This document shows, one piece after another, positions 9,748 through 20,801 of a stretch of DNA of 64,000 nt. The first letter of the stretch is position 1, and the number at the start of each line of letters is the position of its first letter. The notes beneath the pieces are model-generated. The model saw only the letters and a list, made by a program, of their open reading frames with translations, made no database searches and had not been told where the DNA came from. The position numbers and the translations under genes are program-made. Source of the stretch: Liquidambar formosana (Eukaryota; Streptophyta; Magnoliopsida; Saxifragales; Altingiaceae); the NCBI GenBank assembly GCA_039720395.1, contig CM077827.1, positions 18,401,822 through 18,465,821 on the forward strand. Direction: 5' to 3'.

Positions 9748-10567
9748 GCCGAAGGCATCTAATGGTCATGAATACATCTTGGTAGCCATCGATTACTTCA
9801 CCAAGTGGGTAGAAGCAGCTTCCTTCAAAGTTTTGAATGCTAAAAAGGTGGCGCAGTTCATACAGCTCAACATTATCTACCGATATGGGGTACCGTATGA
9901 GGTCATTTCAGATAACGACCAGCATTTTCAGAAGGAGACCAAAGAACTCTTGCAGAAGTACAAGATCGTTCATCATTTGTCATCCCCGTATCGCCCACAG
10001 ACAAACGGCGCAGTGGAAGCCGCCAACAAGAACATCAAGAAGATATTACAGAAAACGGCTGACACGTACACTGATTGGCATGAGAAGTTACCATTGGCAT
10101 TGTGGGGCTACAGAACGTCAGTCAGATCGTCAACAGGGGCTACACCGTATGCTCTAGTGTATGGGATGGAGGCTGTTCTACCAGTGGAATTGGAAGTTCC
10201 TTCGTTAAGGGTAGCTATGGAAAGTCAGCTGTCAGAGGTAGACTGGGTCAAAGGTCGTTATGATGAGTTGGCATTGCTAGATGAAAGGCGATTGAGGGCT
10301 TTCTACCATGTGCAAGGGTACCAGAGAAGAGTCGCAAGGGCATTCAACAAACATGTAAAAGACAGAGGCTTGAAGAAAGGGGATTTAGTGTTGAAAGAGA
10401 TCCGAGCTCCAATTTTCAATCCACAAGGAAAGTTCAAACCAAGTTGGGGAGGACCGTACGTCATCAAGGAGATATTGCCAGCAGGGGCTGTTCAACTTAT
10501 GGATTTGGATGGGATTGAGTTCGCTCGTCCTACCAATTTGGATCAATTAAAGAAGTATTATGTATAA
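9706..10567 (+). pseudogene. pol segment: integrase catalytic core and C terminus
   Basis: Integrase inserts element DNA into the host chromosome. The core starts at PFAVWGIDIIG, one frame away from the upstream zinc finger, so a single-base indel near 9690-9705 separates them. Catalytic acidic residues are visible: D in AIDYFTKW, D in ISDNDQHF (usually DNGxQF) and E in GAVEAANKN. The C terminus ends LDQLKKYYV and stops at 10567; no chromodomain is evident. Open sequence extends upstream to 9614, but only from about 9700 does it read as integrase. Confidence 0.9.
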
Positions 10568-10621
10568 AGCCTGCTAGGTTGAAAACCTGTAAAGGCGGCC
10601 TAGGCAAAAGTTAAGGCATTT

Positions 10622-10781
10622 GAACTACGAGGACCTGATTCCCCAAAAAAAAGAAAAAAAAGAAAAAAAAAAGGAAAAAAAGAAAGAAAGAAAAAGAAAA
10701 GGAAAAAAAAAAGGAAAAAAGAAAAAGAAAAAGAAAACGGGGATACGTAGGCAGCCCATGAAGTTACTTTGGGTGCGGTCC
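10622..10781 (+). other. Candidate nested-pseudoknot motif after pol, with A-rich insert
   Basis: Same helix order as the LTR motif: P1 CTACG 10625-10629 with CGTAG 10746-10750; P2 GGACC 10631-10635 with GGTCC 10777-10781; P3 CCCC 10641-10644 with GGGG 10739-10742; P4 GCA-[G]-CCCA 10751-10758 with TGGGTGC 10770-10776, again with one bulged G. The P3 loop is a purine-only A-rich tract (10645-10737). It starts 55 bases after the integrase stop codon. Confidence 0.55.
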
Positions 10782-10921
10782 AAACAACACAATCACAACA
10801 GAAATCTCGAAAGTAGATTATTATTGGCAATTCATTTGAAACTAATTGTTTGACATAACAATTTATTGGTGTTAAGTAAAAGAACTATCGACATGCCATA
10901 GATATTCTATTCCTCGAGTCT

Positions 10922-12209
10922 TTAAGTCCTTTTGAGTTTCTTCAGAGTTGTCGTGTTTGTCTTCTGTCTTTCTCTCTCGAGTCTTCTTTTCTTTCGTAAG
11001 TCGTGGTCGTGTGCTGCCTCTACTACCTCAAGAATGTCTTCTCTACAAAGCCCAAGTCTCGTGTCCTTAATAAGGTCATAAATTCTTTCTTGGCGAGAAG
11101 CCTCTCTTTCGCCCAAATCATCCTTCAACCTTTGCTTATATTCTCTACCCATCTCAAAAGGTCCTTCAGTGTTGGCAATCTGAGCCAATTTCAGGTCTAT
11201 ACGCCAGCGAGTCCTTGCCCACTTGACTATAGTAAGACCCACAGGTTCTACAGAGCAACAAGGTCCTGTTAAGGACGGTATGGTTTGCATGGCGCCCATC
11301 TGGCGAAGAATTCTCGAAGTCTAATAGAAGGAAGTCGATCTCAGTCCTATGAGTTTGACGAAAGCACACCCCGAGGTTCGAAAAAGTAGCTGCTCTTTAC
11401 ACCCCCATGTGAAGACGTACCATTTGATATTTCGCTATGACAGCGTTTGGAAATAACCCAACCAATCTTGAAAAGAGAAAGGCCCAGGGAGTTCAACTCG
11501 GCGCAGACAGAAGTGCTGGGGCTTGTATGGATTGATAGTGGTGGGAGATAGAAAATTCAAGCGCTCGAGTAGCCACATTTGCAGTAAAAAGGGGCTACCT
11601 TCTAAAGGCACTTTGGGGTTGCCATGAACCTTATCTAAACCATTCAAGGTTTCAGCTAATACCAAGGGAATGATGTTATGTCACTTGAGAAGAGGGGCAA
11701 CCAACTCACATATTTGAACAGGGGCTTGAAGAGTGCCTGGTGGAGATGAGAAAACGACCAATTAAGCAAAAAGCGAGTGCACGCTGAATTTGAGGGGTGA
11801 AAGTCAGAGTACCTTCGCTATCATAAGCCAAAAATGAGGTTGCTAACTTCATCAAGTCCACCATATGGTCCTTTACAAAGATTGTTGCGTCCCTTTGAGG
11901 ACTGCCAAGAAAATCCGAGAAGGAAGCGAGGTAATCCGAGCGAGGTGTAGGGAGGATGAATGGCCCTGCGGGTAAAACTCCAAATAAAGCACAAAATTCT
12001 TCCATGGTTGGGCAGAGCTCTTCATAATTGAATCGAAAGACATGGATTTGAGGATCCCAGAAATATGTAGCAGCAGTGAGAAGGGTCATCTCGAGCTTCA
12101 TGTGCCTTATAGAGAGCAACGGTTCCAAACCGAAGCGCCTAAACTCAGTTTTGTCTTTGGCAGCCATGACTGCCAAAAACCCTCTTAAGAACCCATCTAA
12201 GGCTTCCAT
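10922..12209 (-). pseudogene. Antisense DUF7745-like gene in the retrotransposon (broken)
   Basis: Read on the minus strand from ATG at 12209. It resembles the plant DUF7745 family, often found in transposons and related to the plant mobile domain. Support: a FWDPQIHVFRFNYEELCPT segment near residues 45-65, ETLNGLD and GSPFLLQMWLLERL farther on, and a C-terminal part with ILRQMGAMQTIPSL. Breaks: a frameshift near 11757, TGA near 11687, TAG near 11437 and TAG near 11323. Without these the reading would run to about 10922. The frame is open upstream of 12209 to 12347, but a TATA box at 12257-12264 makes the 12209 ATG likelier. The family's biochemical role is unknown. Confidence 0.7.
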
Positions 12210-12256
12210 AATTATTGTCAATGAAAATAGGTGAGTTAGAAGGCTCCCTTCATGTG

Positions 12257-12264
12257 TTTTTATA
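12257..12264 (-). promoter_or_regulatory. TATA box of antisense DUF7745-like gene
   Basis: TATAAAAA on the minus strand, 48 bases upstream of the 12209 ATG. Upstream of it (12356-12395) is a piece of the LTR-type GGTNACC palindrome. This suggests a dedicated antisense promoter. Inference from position and sequence only. Confidence 0.45.
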
Positions 12265-12668
12265 GGAAAAGGGTCATAAATTTGAGTCCTAAAGGGAGTA
12301 GAATCGTCAAAATAGAGAAATTCCTGAAAAATCGCAAAAAAGCGCATTGACTTCGGGTAACCGTCCGGGGCCAGATGGTCACCCGAGGCCTCCGCCTTGT
12401 TTTGCCTTGTTTCGCCCGGTTTTGCCTATTTTCGCGTTTGGATGGCCTTTTTAGGCCATTTTCACTCCTATGAACTCACATTGACTCAAATTTTCATGAG
12501 AAAGGTACCATAACATCATCATGATAGATTCAAGTAAGCACAACAAGTATCCATAGCAAGGGATAAGAGAGCTGGTTTTAGGTGGCAATTACAAAACACA
12601 AGCATGAAATGCAAAAAGATAGCCATAGTCTCATTGTTTCTACAAGCCCAACAAGAAAGTAAATGAAC

Positions 12669-14615
12669 TCAGCGGTTCCCAGAGCTTCTTTTGCGGCTCG
12701 GCCCAGCTCCATCACAACCCCCACGAGGTGCTCTAGGAGGGCGCATTCCTGGTGGTGGCTGCATATACAAAATCCATTGCAAAGAAGTCAAGTATGAGAA
12801 TAGGGTTGGTTGAAAACCACAAATAGGAACTTTAAAAGGGGTTGAACACTTACCATGACATCCAAACGAGCTTCCACCATAGATTTGGCTAGGCTCATCC
12901 TCACAAGGTCACGTCTCAAGCCCTCACTAAGGTCGATGAACTCTTAGGCATATGCCGCAGGTATCTAGAATAATCAATAAGGATAAAATTGAAGGTAATG
13001 TTCAAAGAAAGAAAGAAATACCCATAAAGAGAACTCACCTGTTCTCGATTTGGGTCGATCCTGGGGGATTCATCGAATGTAGGATGAGTGATGGCGGTCT
13101 TGACAAAGTCCGACCCACAGCACAAATCAATGAACCAATTAGGCTGAGGCAAGGGTAGTGACCTATCCCCCTCCATCTCATCATCCTCAGAGCCAGGAAC
13201 CACTCCTGAGCCCACTGTTGAGCTATGCCCTCGTGCTCGTCGACCCTGCAAGTGTTCACCTATTAAATAGAGTCTCTATCAAAAGAAAAGGCTAGGAGAA
13301 TGTTAAAGACTTACCCCCTGAGGAGGAAGGCCTGTCACCCTGGGCCTCATCAAATATTGGAGACAGAAAGTGTCATATGCAATGTCAGGAGAAGTGAACT
13401 CCTCCGCATCCCAGCCTCTCAAGGCATCCCACAACTCCTCCCCCTCCATTAAGTTAGCATGCCTCATGTTAAGTGGTGGAGGCATTGGAGCCATGGCGGC
13501 ATTCACATCACCCATGACTTATCGTAAGACACACTCCCCTAGGTACCAGTACCTACCCACGGGGCCTTCCAAGAGCACCCTCTTGCCAGTCAGCATCAGG
13601 CTAGGAATGCATCGCTTGGGTAGCATTGGTACCCATATCTTCCATGGATTCCATTCAATCTGTTCAAAAATCCAAAATGAGAAATTGGGAGTAAAAAGAA
13701 AAGGAAAAGAATAGGGAAAGAATTTCACCATATCAGCAGTGAGGCTTGCTAGGTGAGCTCTAGCAAAGGCGTAATCATGACGATTCGCCGCCCGAATGGA
13801 CACATAACTAGGAGAGTAATTCTTGAGGGTAGGCCATTCGATGGTTTCCTCAGCAAGGGATGGGCGACATAGGTTGAGGTAGCACCAAACCTGTCAAAAG
13901 TCGAGAAAAGAGTAAAAAAGAAAAGATAATATAAGAAAAAAAATAATAAAAAGAAATGAAAAGGAAGTAGCATTACCTCCCAAACAAAGGGCATCCCGCC
14001 GAAGTCCTTAGTCACACCGCGTGACATGTCACACATTATGCGATACATGGTGGCTAGAGCAGCCCCTCTCCAGTTAAATTTCCTGATCTTGTCAACATCC
14101 TCCATGCTTGCAAGAAGACCCAAAGGGGCTAGGTCGCCCGTCCCGGCAAAGAATGTGCATGAGATCATGTACAGAAGGAATGCCCTTGTAATACAATCGA
14201 GGCTCGCACCTTCGCTCTCCCTTTGTTTGGCAAACTTATTGAAAAGCCAAGTGCGTCGCACTGGTTTCTTGATTACCTCAATTTCCATCCCAAGGTAAGC
14301 TAGGAGATAATCCTCATCCGTGTGAGCCTCCTCATAGAATTCCAAGCTTTTGCCTTTAATGCTTAAGCCCGTGATCATGGTGAAGTCCTTGGGGGTTAGT
14401 GTCATCTCCTCAAAGCCAAAGTGGAATGTATTGGTGGTGTCCCACCATAGCTCAAACAAGGCTAGCAAGGCTTGCCTATCACATTGGTCATTCCACAAAG
14501 AGTCTAGGAATGGACCAAAACCGGCCTTTTCGACATAGCCCTTGGTAATGGGTTGGAAGTTTTCCATGTTCCACCACCATTCAATGAGTCCTTTGACAGA
14601 GGACCGAGTGCGCAT
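12669..14615 (-). pseudogene. Antisense plant mobile domain (PMD) gene, six exons, two nonsense codons
   Basis: Exons (minus strand): 14615-13977, 13890-13729, 13659-13315, 13245-13039, 12964-12854, 12758-12669. All five introns begin GT, end AG and fall in phase 0; exon lengths (639, 162, 345, 207, 111, 90) are all multiples of three. Together they give about 517 codons ending in TGA at 12671-12669. The protein looks like a plant mobile domain, the family of MAIN/MAIL1 and many transposon genes: FGFEEMTLTPKDFTMITGL near residue 65, then a GKRVLLEGPVGRYWYLGE segment in exon 3. The last exon is basic and proline/arginine-rich. TAA at 13521-13519 (exon 3) and at 12946-12944 (exon 5) break the frame. 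Introns survive because sense genomic RNA cannot splice them out. Confidence 0.82.
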
Positions 14616-15600
14616 GTCCTGAAAGTTGGGCTATAGCCATTGAAAATACCTTGAGTGTTAGTTGAAAGAACATGGAAATAATAAGCTTACACTAGCAATT
14701 GGTTTCAAATTGTTTTCTAAAAGATGTCAAAAGGTTGTTTTTATTCATGAAATGAATTGCTAATGGATGTTTATGAGTTTACGTGTTCATGTGCCTTAAT
14801 TTGGCAAGGATTGAACACTTTTTTATCACTTGGGAATTTTATCGAACACTTGGTGGGTGACACCTCCCAAGCCTTGAAACAAAAGAATTTTGTATGGTCA
14901 ATCCTTGCTAAATCATAGCATATTACTCACTTGAGGGTTTACTTGTTGATATACATTGATTTGGTGAAGATTGAACATCTTTATTTCACTTGGGAATTTT
15001 ATCGAACACTTGGCGGGTGCCATTTTTCAAGCTTTCAAATGAAAAGAATTTGTGTGTTCAATCCTTGCCAAATCAAGGGATATCACTCAACAACCCAAGG
15101 GGTATTCAAAAGAAGTAGAAGGGAATGCAATTTCATCAAAAGAATCGAAAGATTCAAAAGAAAAGTGTTAAGTTGGGTAAACTTACTTCTTGTTGGGAAT
15201 GGATGAATGAGAGATGTTTGTCGGTTTCAAGCAACACCCTAGCTTATGGAGCATCATAGAGTGGTGCCTTGTACTTGCTTTTGACCCCATAGAATGGATA
15301 CTTGGTGCTTGAGTCCTTGCTTGATGACATTCTTGATGATGGAGTTGGGTTTGTGAAAAATGGGTTTGATTTGGTTTGATTTCCAAAGATGATGTGAATT
15401 GGTTGTTTTGATTGTTAAATGGGCTTGATTTGTTGTTGTTTGATGTGCATTTGATGTTTGTATTGGATGTTTTTGAAGTAGGAATGAGAGAATGAGAGAA
15501 GGAGAAGATAGGATGAGAGTTTAGAGAGAGAAACTCTCTAATTTTCGGGCTAGGAGAATGTGGGAATGAGGATGCAAGAGTTGGGTTTTATAAAACCCAG
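14616..15600 (-). other. Presumed 5' UTR/promoter of antisense PMD gene, with tandem repeat
   Basis: Between the PMD ATG and a TATA-like palindrome. It includes an imperfect direct duplication of about 160 bp (roughly 14765-14930 and 14931-15095), sharing ATTGAACA..., CACTTGGGAATTTTATCGAA and CAATCCTTGC. On the minus strand, CT-rich sequence at 15480-15540 looks like a 5' UTR. A minus-strand open frame at 15386-15183 shows no domain I recognise and may be leader. Confidence 0.45.
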
Positions 15601-15695
15601 ATTTTTTGATGGTGGGCTTGGGTAACCGTCCCCCCTTGGACGGTCAGCCGTCTTGCCCTGGACAGTTGACCATCTGAGGGCAGATGGTCACCCTA
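15586..15695 (-). promoter_or_regulatory. Putative antisense promoter: TATA plus GGTNACC palindrome
   Basis: TATAAAA on the minus strand (15592-15586) lies in the self-complementary GGGTTTTATAAAACCC. Directly upstream (15619-15695) is a copy of the LTR palindrome family: GGTAACCGTCC, GGACGGTCAGCCGTC and GATGGTCACC. The CT-rich sequence downstream fits a transcription start reading toward the PMD gene. Inferred, not tested. Confidence 0.5.
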
Positions 15696-15950
15696 GCCCG
15701 TTTTGCCCGTTTGCCCCGTCTCGCGCGCTTGCGACCTCTAAACTTCTCCAAATTGACTTTTTGTGCAATCCTTGAGTTACGGGATGAATATATCCCTCAA
15801 GTTTATCAAGTTTCAATGAAATTTTTGAATCTTGGGTGATTGTATTTGCCCGCATAACGAGGAATTGTAATAGCCATGATAAATGGCTTTCTCATGAAAT
15901 AAGTTTGGTGTCGAATTGATTGACTTGAAAGTCTTGGAAGTCAATTCTCT

Positions 15951-16500
15951 AGGAGATGATAGTGATATCATATCATGTGATAAAGATAATTTCACATGAA
16001 ATGACTTGCTAATCATGTGATAAAGATAACTTCACATGAAATGATGATTCATAAGCTATGCTAGTTACGAAGTAACTTGCTATCTTTGTGAAGAAGGCAT
16101 GAAATGCACTTTGTTTTTCAATCAATTGACTTTCAAAATCAATGTTGTATCATGTGATAAAGATAATTTCACATGAAATGACATGAAATAAGCTTGATTT
16201 TCAATCAATTAACTCTCAATTCAATGTCATTTCATGTGTTAAAGATAATTTCACATGAAATGATAAGTAATGAACTTGATTTTGAGTTGAAGGACTCTCA
16301 ATACATTATCATTTCATGTGATAAAGACAATTTCACATGAAATGAACTTGATTTGGAGTTGAATGACTCCCAGTACATTGTCATTTCATGTGATAAGGAT
16401 AGTTTCACATGAAATGATAAGAAATGGGCTTGATTTTGAATCAATTGACTTGCAATTAGGTCTCATATCATGTGATAAAGACAATTTCACATGAAATGAC
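15951..16500. repeat. Array of dyads TCATGTGA...TCACATGA (seven copies)
   Basis: Seven copies of a roughly 27-base dyad (arms TCATGTGA and TCACATGA, spacer TAAAGATAATT or close variants) recur every 40-100 bases, separated by variants of TTGATTTTCAATCAATTGAC. It lies between the antisense PMD promoter and the 3' LTR. No coding frame persists. Confidence 0.8.
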
Positions 16501-16945
16501 GATTCACGAGTTATGAAATAACTCCCTATCTTTGTGGCTTCCACAGAAAGTGGCATAATTTCACATGAAATGATGATTCATGAGTTATGAAATAACTCCC
16601 TGTCTTTGTTGTTTCCACAGAAAGTGGCATGATTTCACATGAAATAATGATTCAAGAGTTATGAAATAACTCCCTGTCTTTGTGGCTTCCACAGAAAGTG
16701 GCATAATTTCACATAAAATGATGATTCAAGAGTTATGAAATAACTCACTATCTTTGTTGTTTCCACTGAAAGTGGCATAAAATCATAATCTCACATGAAA
16801 TGATGAGTCATGAGTTATGAAATAACTCACTACCTTTGTTATCCCCAGTGAGACTGGCATGAAATGCCCTTGTTTTCGAATTGACGGACATTCAATTCAA
16901 ATTCACATGAAATGATGACTTATGAGTTATGAAATAACTCGTTTT
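16486..16945. repeat. 70-90-bp repeats carrying GAGTTATGAAATAACTC palindrome
   Basis: About six imperfect copies of a unit containing CACATGAAATGATGATTCA, the palindrome GAGTTATGAAATAACTC and (in most) TTCCAC-GAAAGTGGCAT, itself an inverted repeat. It directly follows the TCATGTGA array. Confidence 0.75.
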
Positions 16946-17023
16946 GAGAATGCCAATGAAATTGGTAGGGTACCTTGTGATGCACTAGTGCAACTAGCTT
17001 TGCATAATGAAAAGACCATGTGG

Positions 17024-17417
17024 ATATCACTAATGCAATTAGTGCATGGTAAAGGCATTTGCATGAGCGCACCAACGAAGTTGGCATGCATAGAAATGCA
17101 ATCAATTCTTTGCTTCGATGAAATCGTCGCATACTTGGATATGACGAAGTCTATCCTTATGGTTCCATTTGAGTTTGTTGGTATTAATGAGATTAATCCA
17201 TCAAACAAAAATGTGTTGTTATATCACTAATGCAATTAGTGCACGGTAAAGGCATTTGCATGAGCACACCAACGAAGTTGGCATGCATAGAAATGCAATC
17301 AATTATTTGCTTCGATGAAATCGTCGCATGCTCGGATATGACGAAGTCTATCCTTTTGGTTCCATTTGAGTTTGTTGGTATTAATGAGATTAATCCATCA
17401 AACAAAAATGGGTTGTT
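17024..17417. repeat. 197-bp tandem duplication
   Basis: 17024-17220 is repeated at 17221-17417 with few differences. Each copy holds small inverted repeats: ACTAATGCAATTAGT, CCAACGAAGTTGG and TGCGACGATTTC-like arms. Short open frames on both strands (16922-17493) mirror the repeat and show no known domain. Confidence 0.85.
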
Positions 17418-17453
17418 CTTTGATCATTGGCTCACAAGTGAAACTTGTTCACC

Positions 17454-17462
17454 AATGAGGGG
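17454..17462 (+). other. Polypurine tract of Tat-like element
   Basis: AATGAGGGG, four bases before the 3' LTR (starts 17467). Position fits plus-strand priming. Confidence 0.55.
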
Positions 17463-17466
17463 CTTC

Positions 17467-18008
17467 TGTCACACCCCATTTTTGTCACTTTAACTAGGAC
17501 GTATCATTTCATGTAGGATTTTGAGTCCTTTTTGAGTCTAGTCTTTTGCATTGAGTTTCTATGGCATTGAATATCACGTGTATGAATTTTGAAGTGATTT
17601 GGAGTTCATTTCGATAGTCAATAAGAACTTTTGCGACTTAAAGGGCATAATCGTCTTTTAAGCCGTATATTTTCCATTTGACTTTGGAATGAATCCCGAG
17701 TCATCCCATCAAGTTCATATGAGTATATAGAGTCTATATATAGGTTCAATTTCATGAATTAATGGTTTAAGATCAATTCGGCTCGTAATGGTTCGGGTTG
17801 GCTAAAAGACCCTTTCTTGGTTTGCTCAAATTGACTCATAAGACCCAACTAACTTTCCATCATTTAACTTCAATTGAGCTTTATTTATGTCCTAAACATG
17901 TTTAGAAAGATCGATTTTCGATCGGGAAAGCATTTGGTTCGACCTTGTGTACAAACCCAGCTTAGCGACGGTGAAGCACCATGGTTAACCACCTTTGTAA
18001 AACCTAAC
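17467..18008 (+). repeat. 3' LTR of Tat-like element, part 1
   Basis: Starts TGTCACACCCC and matches the 5' LTR from window position 1 onward. It is interrupted after CTAAC (18004-18008) by a solo LTR and resumes at 20802. Confidence 0.93.
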
Positions 18009-20801
18009 TGTGAACCCCGGAAATTGGGCCCAAGAGGGATTGAAAAGAAAGTGGGTTTGAAAAAGAAAAAGGAAAGGAGTCGCCACCTTATTTTTTAAAG
18101 GAAACAAGGAAAACCCTAAAAATAGTTTGTTTTAGGAAAACAATTTGAATGACTCCATAAAAAAGGAAAGGCAAAAACCAATCTTTTGAAAACCAAAGAA
18201 ATCGGGGATTCGGAGGCTAAGTTATGACATGGGAAGGTTCTAGGCAAAGCCTATAGGCACCCATGTCACCCTTTCGGTCTCTCAGTTCATTTGGGCTAAA
18301 TTAAAGTCTTTCCATACAAAAATCAGCAAGTATATCATCACAAGAATTGCATGCATATCATATATTTCATTCATCCATCCATGCATAATAAGCAAATAAA
18401 AACAGAAAATAAAAAGAAGAAAAGAAAACATAAATAAACCTAGGATGCTTGGATCCTAGAACGGACTTGAGCCTCACGAAGAGCGCCTACGTACCATGCA
18501 ACGAAATACATGGATCAAAGTCCACGTAGTTCGATTAGAATTAGGGTTAAGACCTAATATAAACCTATGGTTAAAACCCTAGGTTTCCTTATTTGATCAA
18601 AAGAGTTGAATTTGATAGAAAGTTTGATTTTAGGAAAGAAATCCACAAAATGGAAACTTTAATAAAAACCAGAATTTTATTTATGAAGGAAACCTTTGAT
18701 TAAACCATAGGATCATATTAAAAATTAACCCTAAATAGGGAGAAGAGAAGGGATAAGGAAGAAAGGTGAATTGGGGCACCTTCACACCCACTTACCTGAG
18801 CGCAATTACTCCAAACATTAGCTATTTCAGACATAAGCAGCCCTATTTGCCATAGGACAAATACCACACCTATTTGCACCCTTACAAGTGCTCAAAACCA
18901 TGCGAAAACACTAACATGCAAATCTGGACAGAATAGTATTATGACCTAAAATCATCCACTAAGCATGCCAATAGCAAAAACAGCGAACAATAATAAGTCC
19001 TAACATATTCCTAGAACCATATCATGCATAAAAACCCTAAAACATACTAACATGCATGCAAAACTATCATGTTTACTCCATATGAAAAACATATACAGCA
19101 AACACGAAGAAAAACCAATAAAAAAGTCTACTTTATCATGCTGTATGAAAACAAACACGAAACAATGACTCTAAAACCCTAAACTCACAAATATGCTTAA
19201 AGACATACAAAACATACTTTAATCATGCAAAAACCAAACTAAACAGAAATTATATCATGCATATTAACTAACTAAAGCAATATAACATGATGAAAATCCT
19301 AACTCTAACATGCAATGACACTAATCCTAGCACAAGGACAAACAGGAGCACAAGAATCATAACTATGCATTGAAACATAAAGGACAGCCCTAAAGCATGC
19401 TAAACAGTAGATAAACAATAGATATTCCATGTATATTAACTAGCTAGAGTGTTAATACATGATAAAAAAGTTACCTTTAACATGCAATAGGCCTATCCTA
19501 TATGAAAACCTAGTTTAAGCTTGAATAGAGAAGGAGAATACCTTAGGAAGCCTTCCTTGCTGCTGTAGAGACTCTCCCTTGTGTTTGTAATTGTTCGTGG
19601 CCCCTCAGGTCTTTAGAGTGAATCAAACCAACACGAATCCTCCTCTTTGTCAAAGTGGTATCACAGCAAAGAGATCAAAACTCACTCAACTTTGAAAAGA
19701 AATAGAAAACAAAAAGAGAACAAGAGAAAAGAAAAGTGATTTTCGTCACTTTGCAGCAGCAGCAACTTCAATCGCGTTTTTGGGTATGAAAACGTTGGAT
19801 TTGGACAAAGCTTGTGAAATACAAAGTTGTAGAGAATTGAATTATCTTTCTAACAAGATCAATTTCATCAAATTCTGACTTCGGATGAAAAAGTTATGAT
19901 TAAAATACGACTGCTGGTTTTCAGAAAATCTGCTGCTGAATTATGACGAATTTCACTCCCTCCAAACCCTCTTCTCCTCCCCCTTGTTTAAAGACATTAA
20001 GAGAGTATTTATAGCTGAAATCTGGAGTTTCCCTTTCCTTCCTGGACTAGGTTTTCTTGGAGAATAATCAAAAGGTATTTTATAATGATAAAAGACTTCT
20101 AATCTGAATAGGAAAACTTTTATAAAAATTGGGAGACTGACCGCTAACACGCATGCACATGTATCGTATGTGCGTACACACACTCATCACATACGTACAC
20201 GTGTTAGTGTCATGATAAAAATGGCTAATTTAATAAAATAATTTTCTTTTCATTTTAACCAAAAATCTCATGCTGTGATTCGCACTAATTCTTCAAGGAT
20301 AATCCGTAAATAACCACACTAAACTCATCATCAGGGCCACGGGACTTAAGATGAACTTCATGAAACACTTTTGAGGGTAAAATGATGACTAATGAAAGTC
20401 AATTTGAAAAGATTTGGTTGGTAATTGTGAGTCAATTAGAGCTAACCCAAGGAAGGGTCAATTAACCAACTTGAACTACATCGAGCCATTTTAATCCCGA
20501 GCCATTGACTTACCAAATTGAACCTAGAAATACCTCTTATGCATCCATATGAACTCCAATTGACAATTTGGAGATCATTCCAAGGTCAAATGAAAAGTTT
20601 GGGACTTAAAAGACGATTATGCCCCTCAAGTCACAAAAGCTCTTATTATCCCTCAAGATCAACTCCAATTTGAACCAAAATTCATATCCATTGTCCTTGT
20701 GACTCTAGAAAACTAATGCAAGTGACTAGACTCAAAAACAAAACAAAAACATGCATGAAATGATGAGCCCTAGTAAGGTAGTGCAAAAATGGGGTGTGAC
20801 A
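18009..20801 (-). mobile_element. Solo LTR, reverse orientation, nested in 3' LTR
   Basis: 2793 bp bounded by CTAAC at 18004-18008 and 20802-20806, a clean 5-bp target duplication. On the minus strand it begins TGTCACACCCC and ends GGTTCACA, like the host LTR, and it carries the pseudoknot motif (18463-18532) and a TATA box (plus-strand TATTTATA at 20006-20013). There is no internal coding sequence, so it arose by LTR-LTR recombination after insertion. It is a related but distinct family, because its U3 differs from the host LTR. Confidence 0.92.

Noticed and set aside
10600..10853. Lysine-rich (plus) and phenylalanine-rich (minus) frames
   Set aside because: They are translations of the A-rich purine tract in the post-pol motif, not proteins.
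15951..16945. CRISPR-like array
   Set aside because: Repeats are palindromic and spacers are themselves related; the genome is a plant and no cas genes exist.
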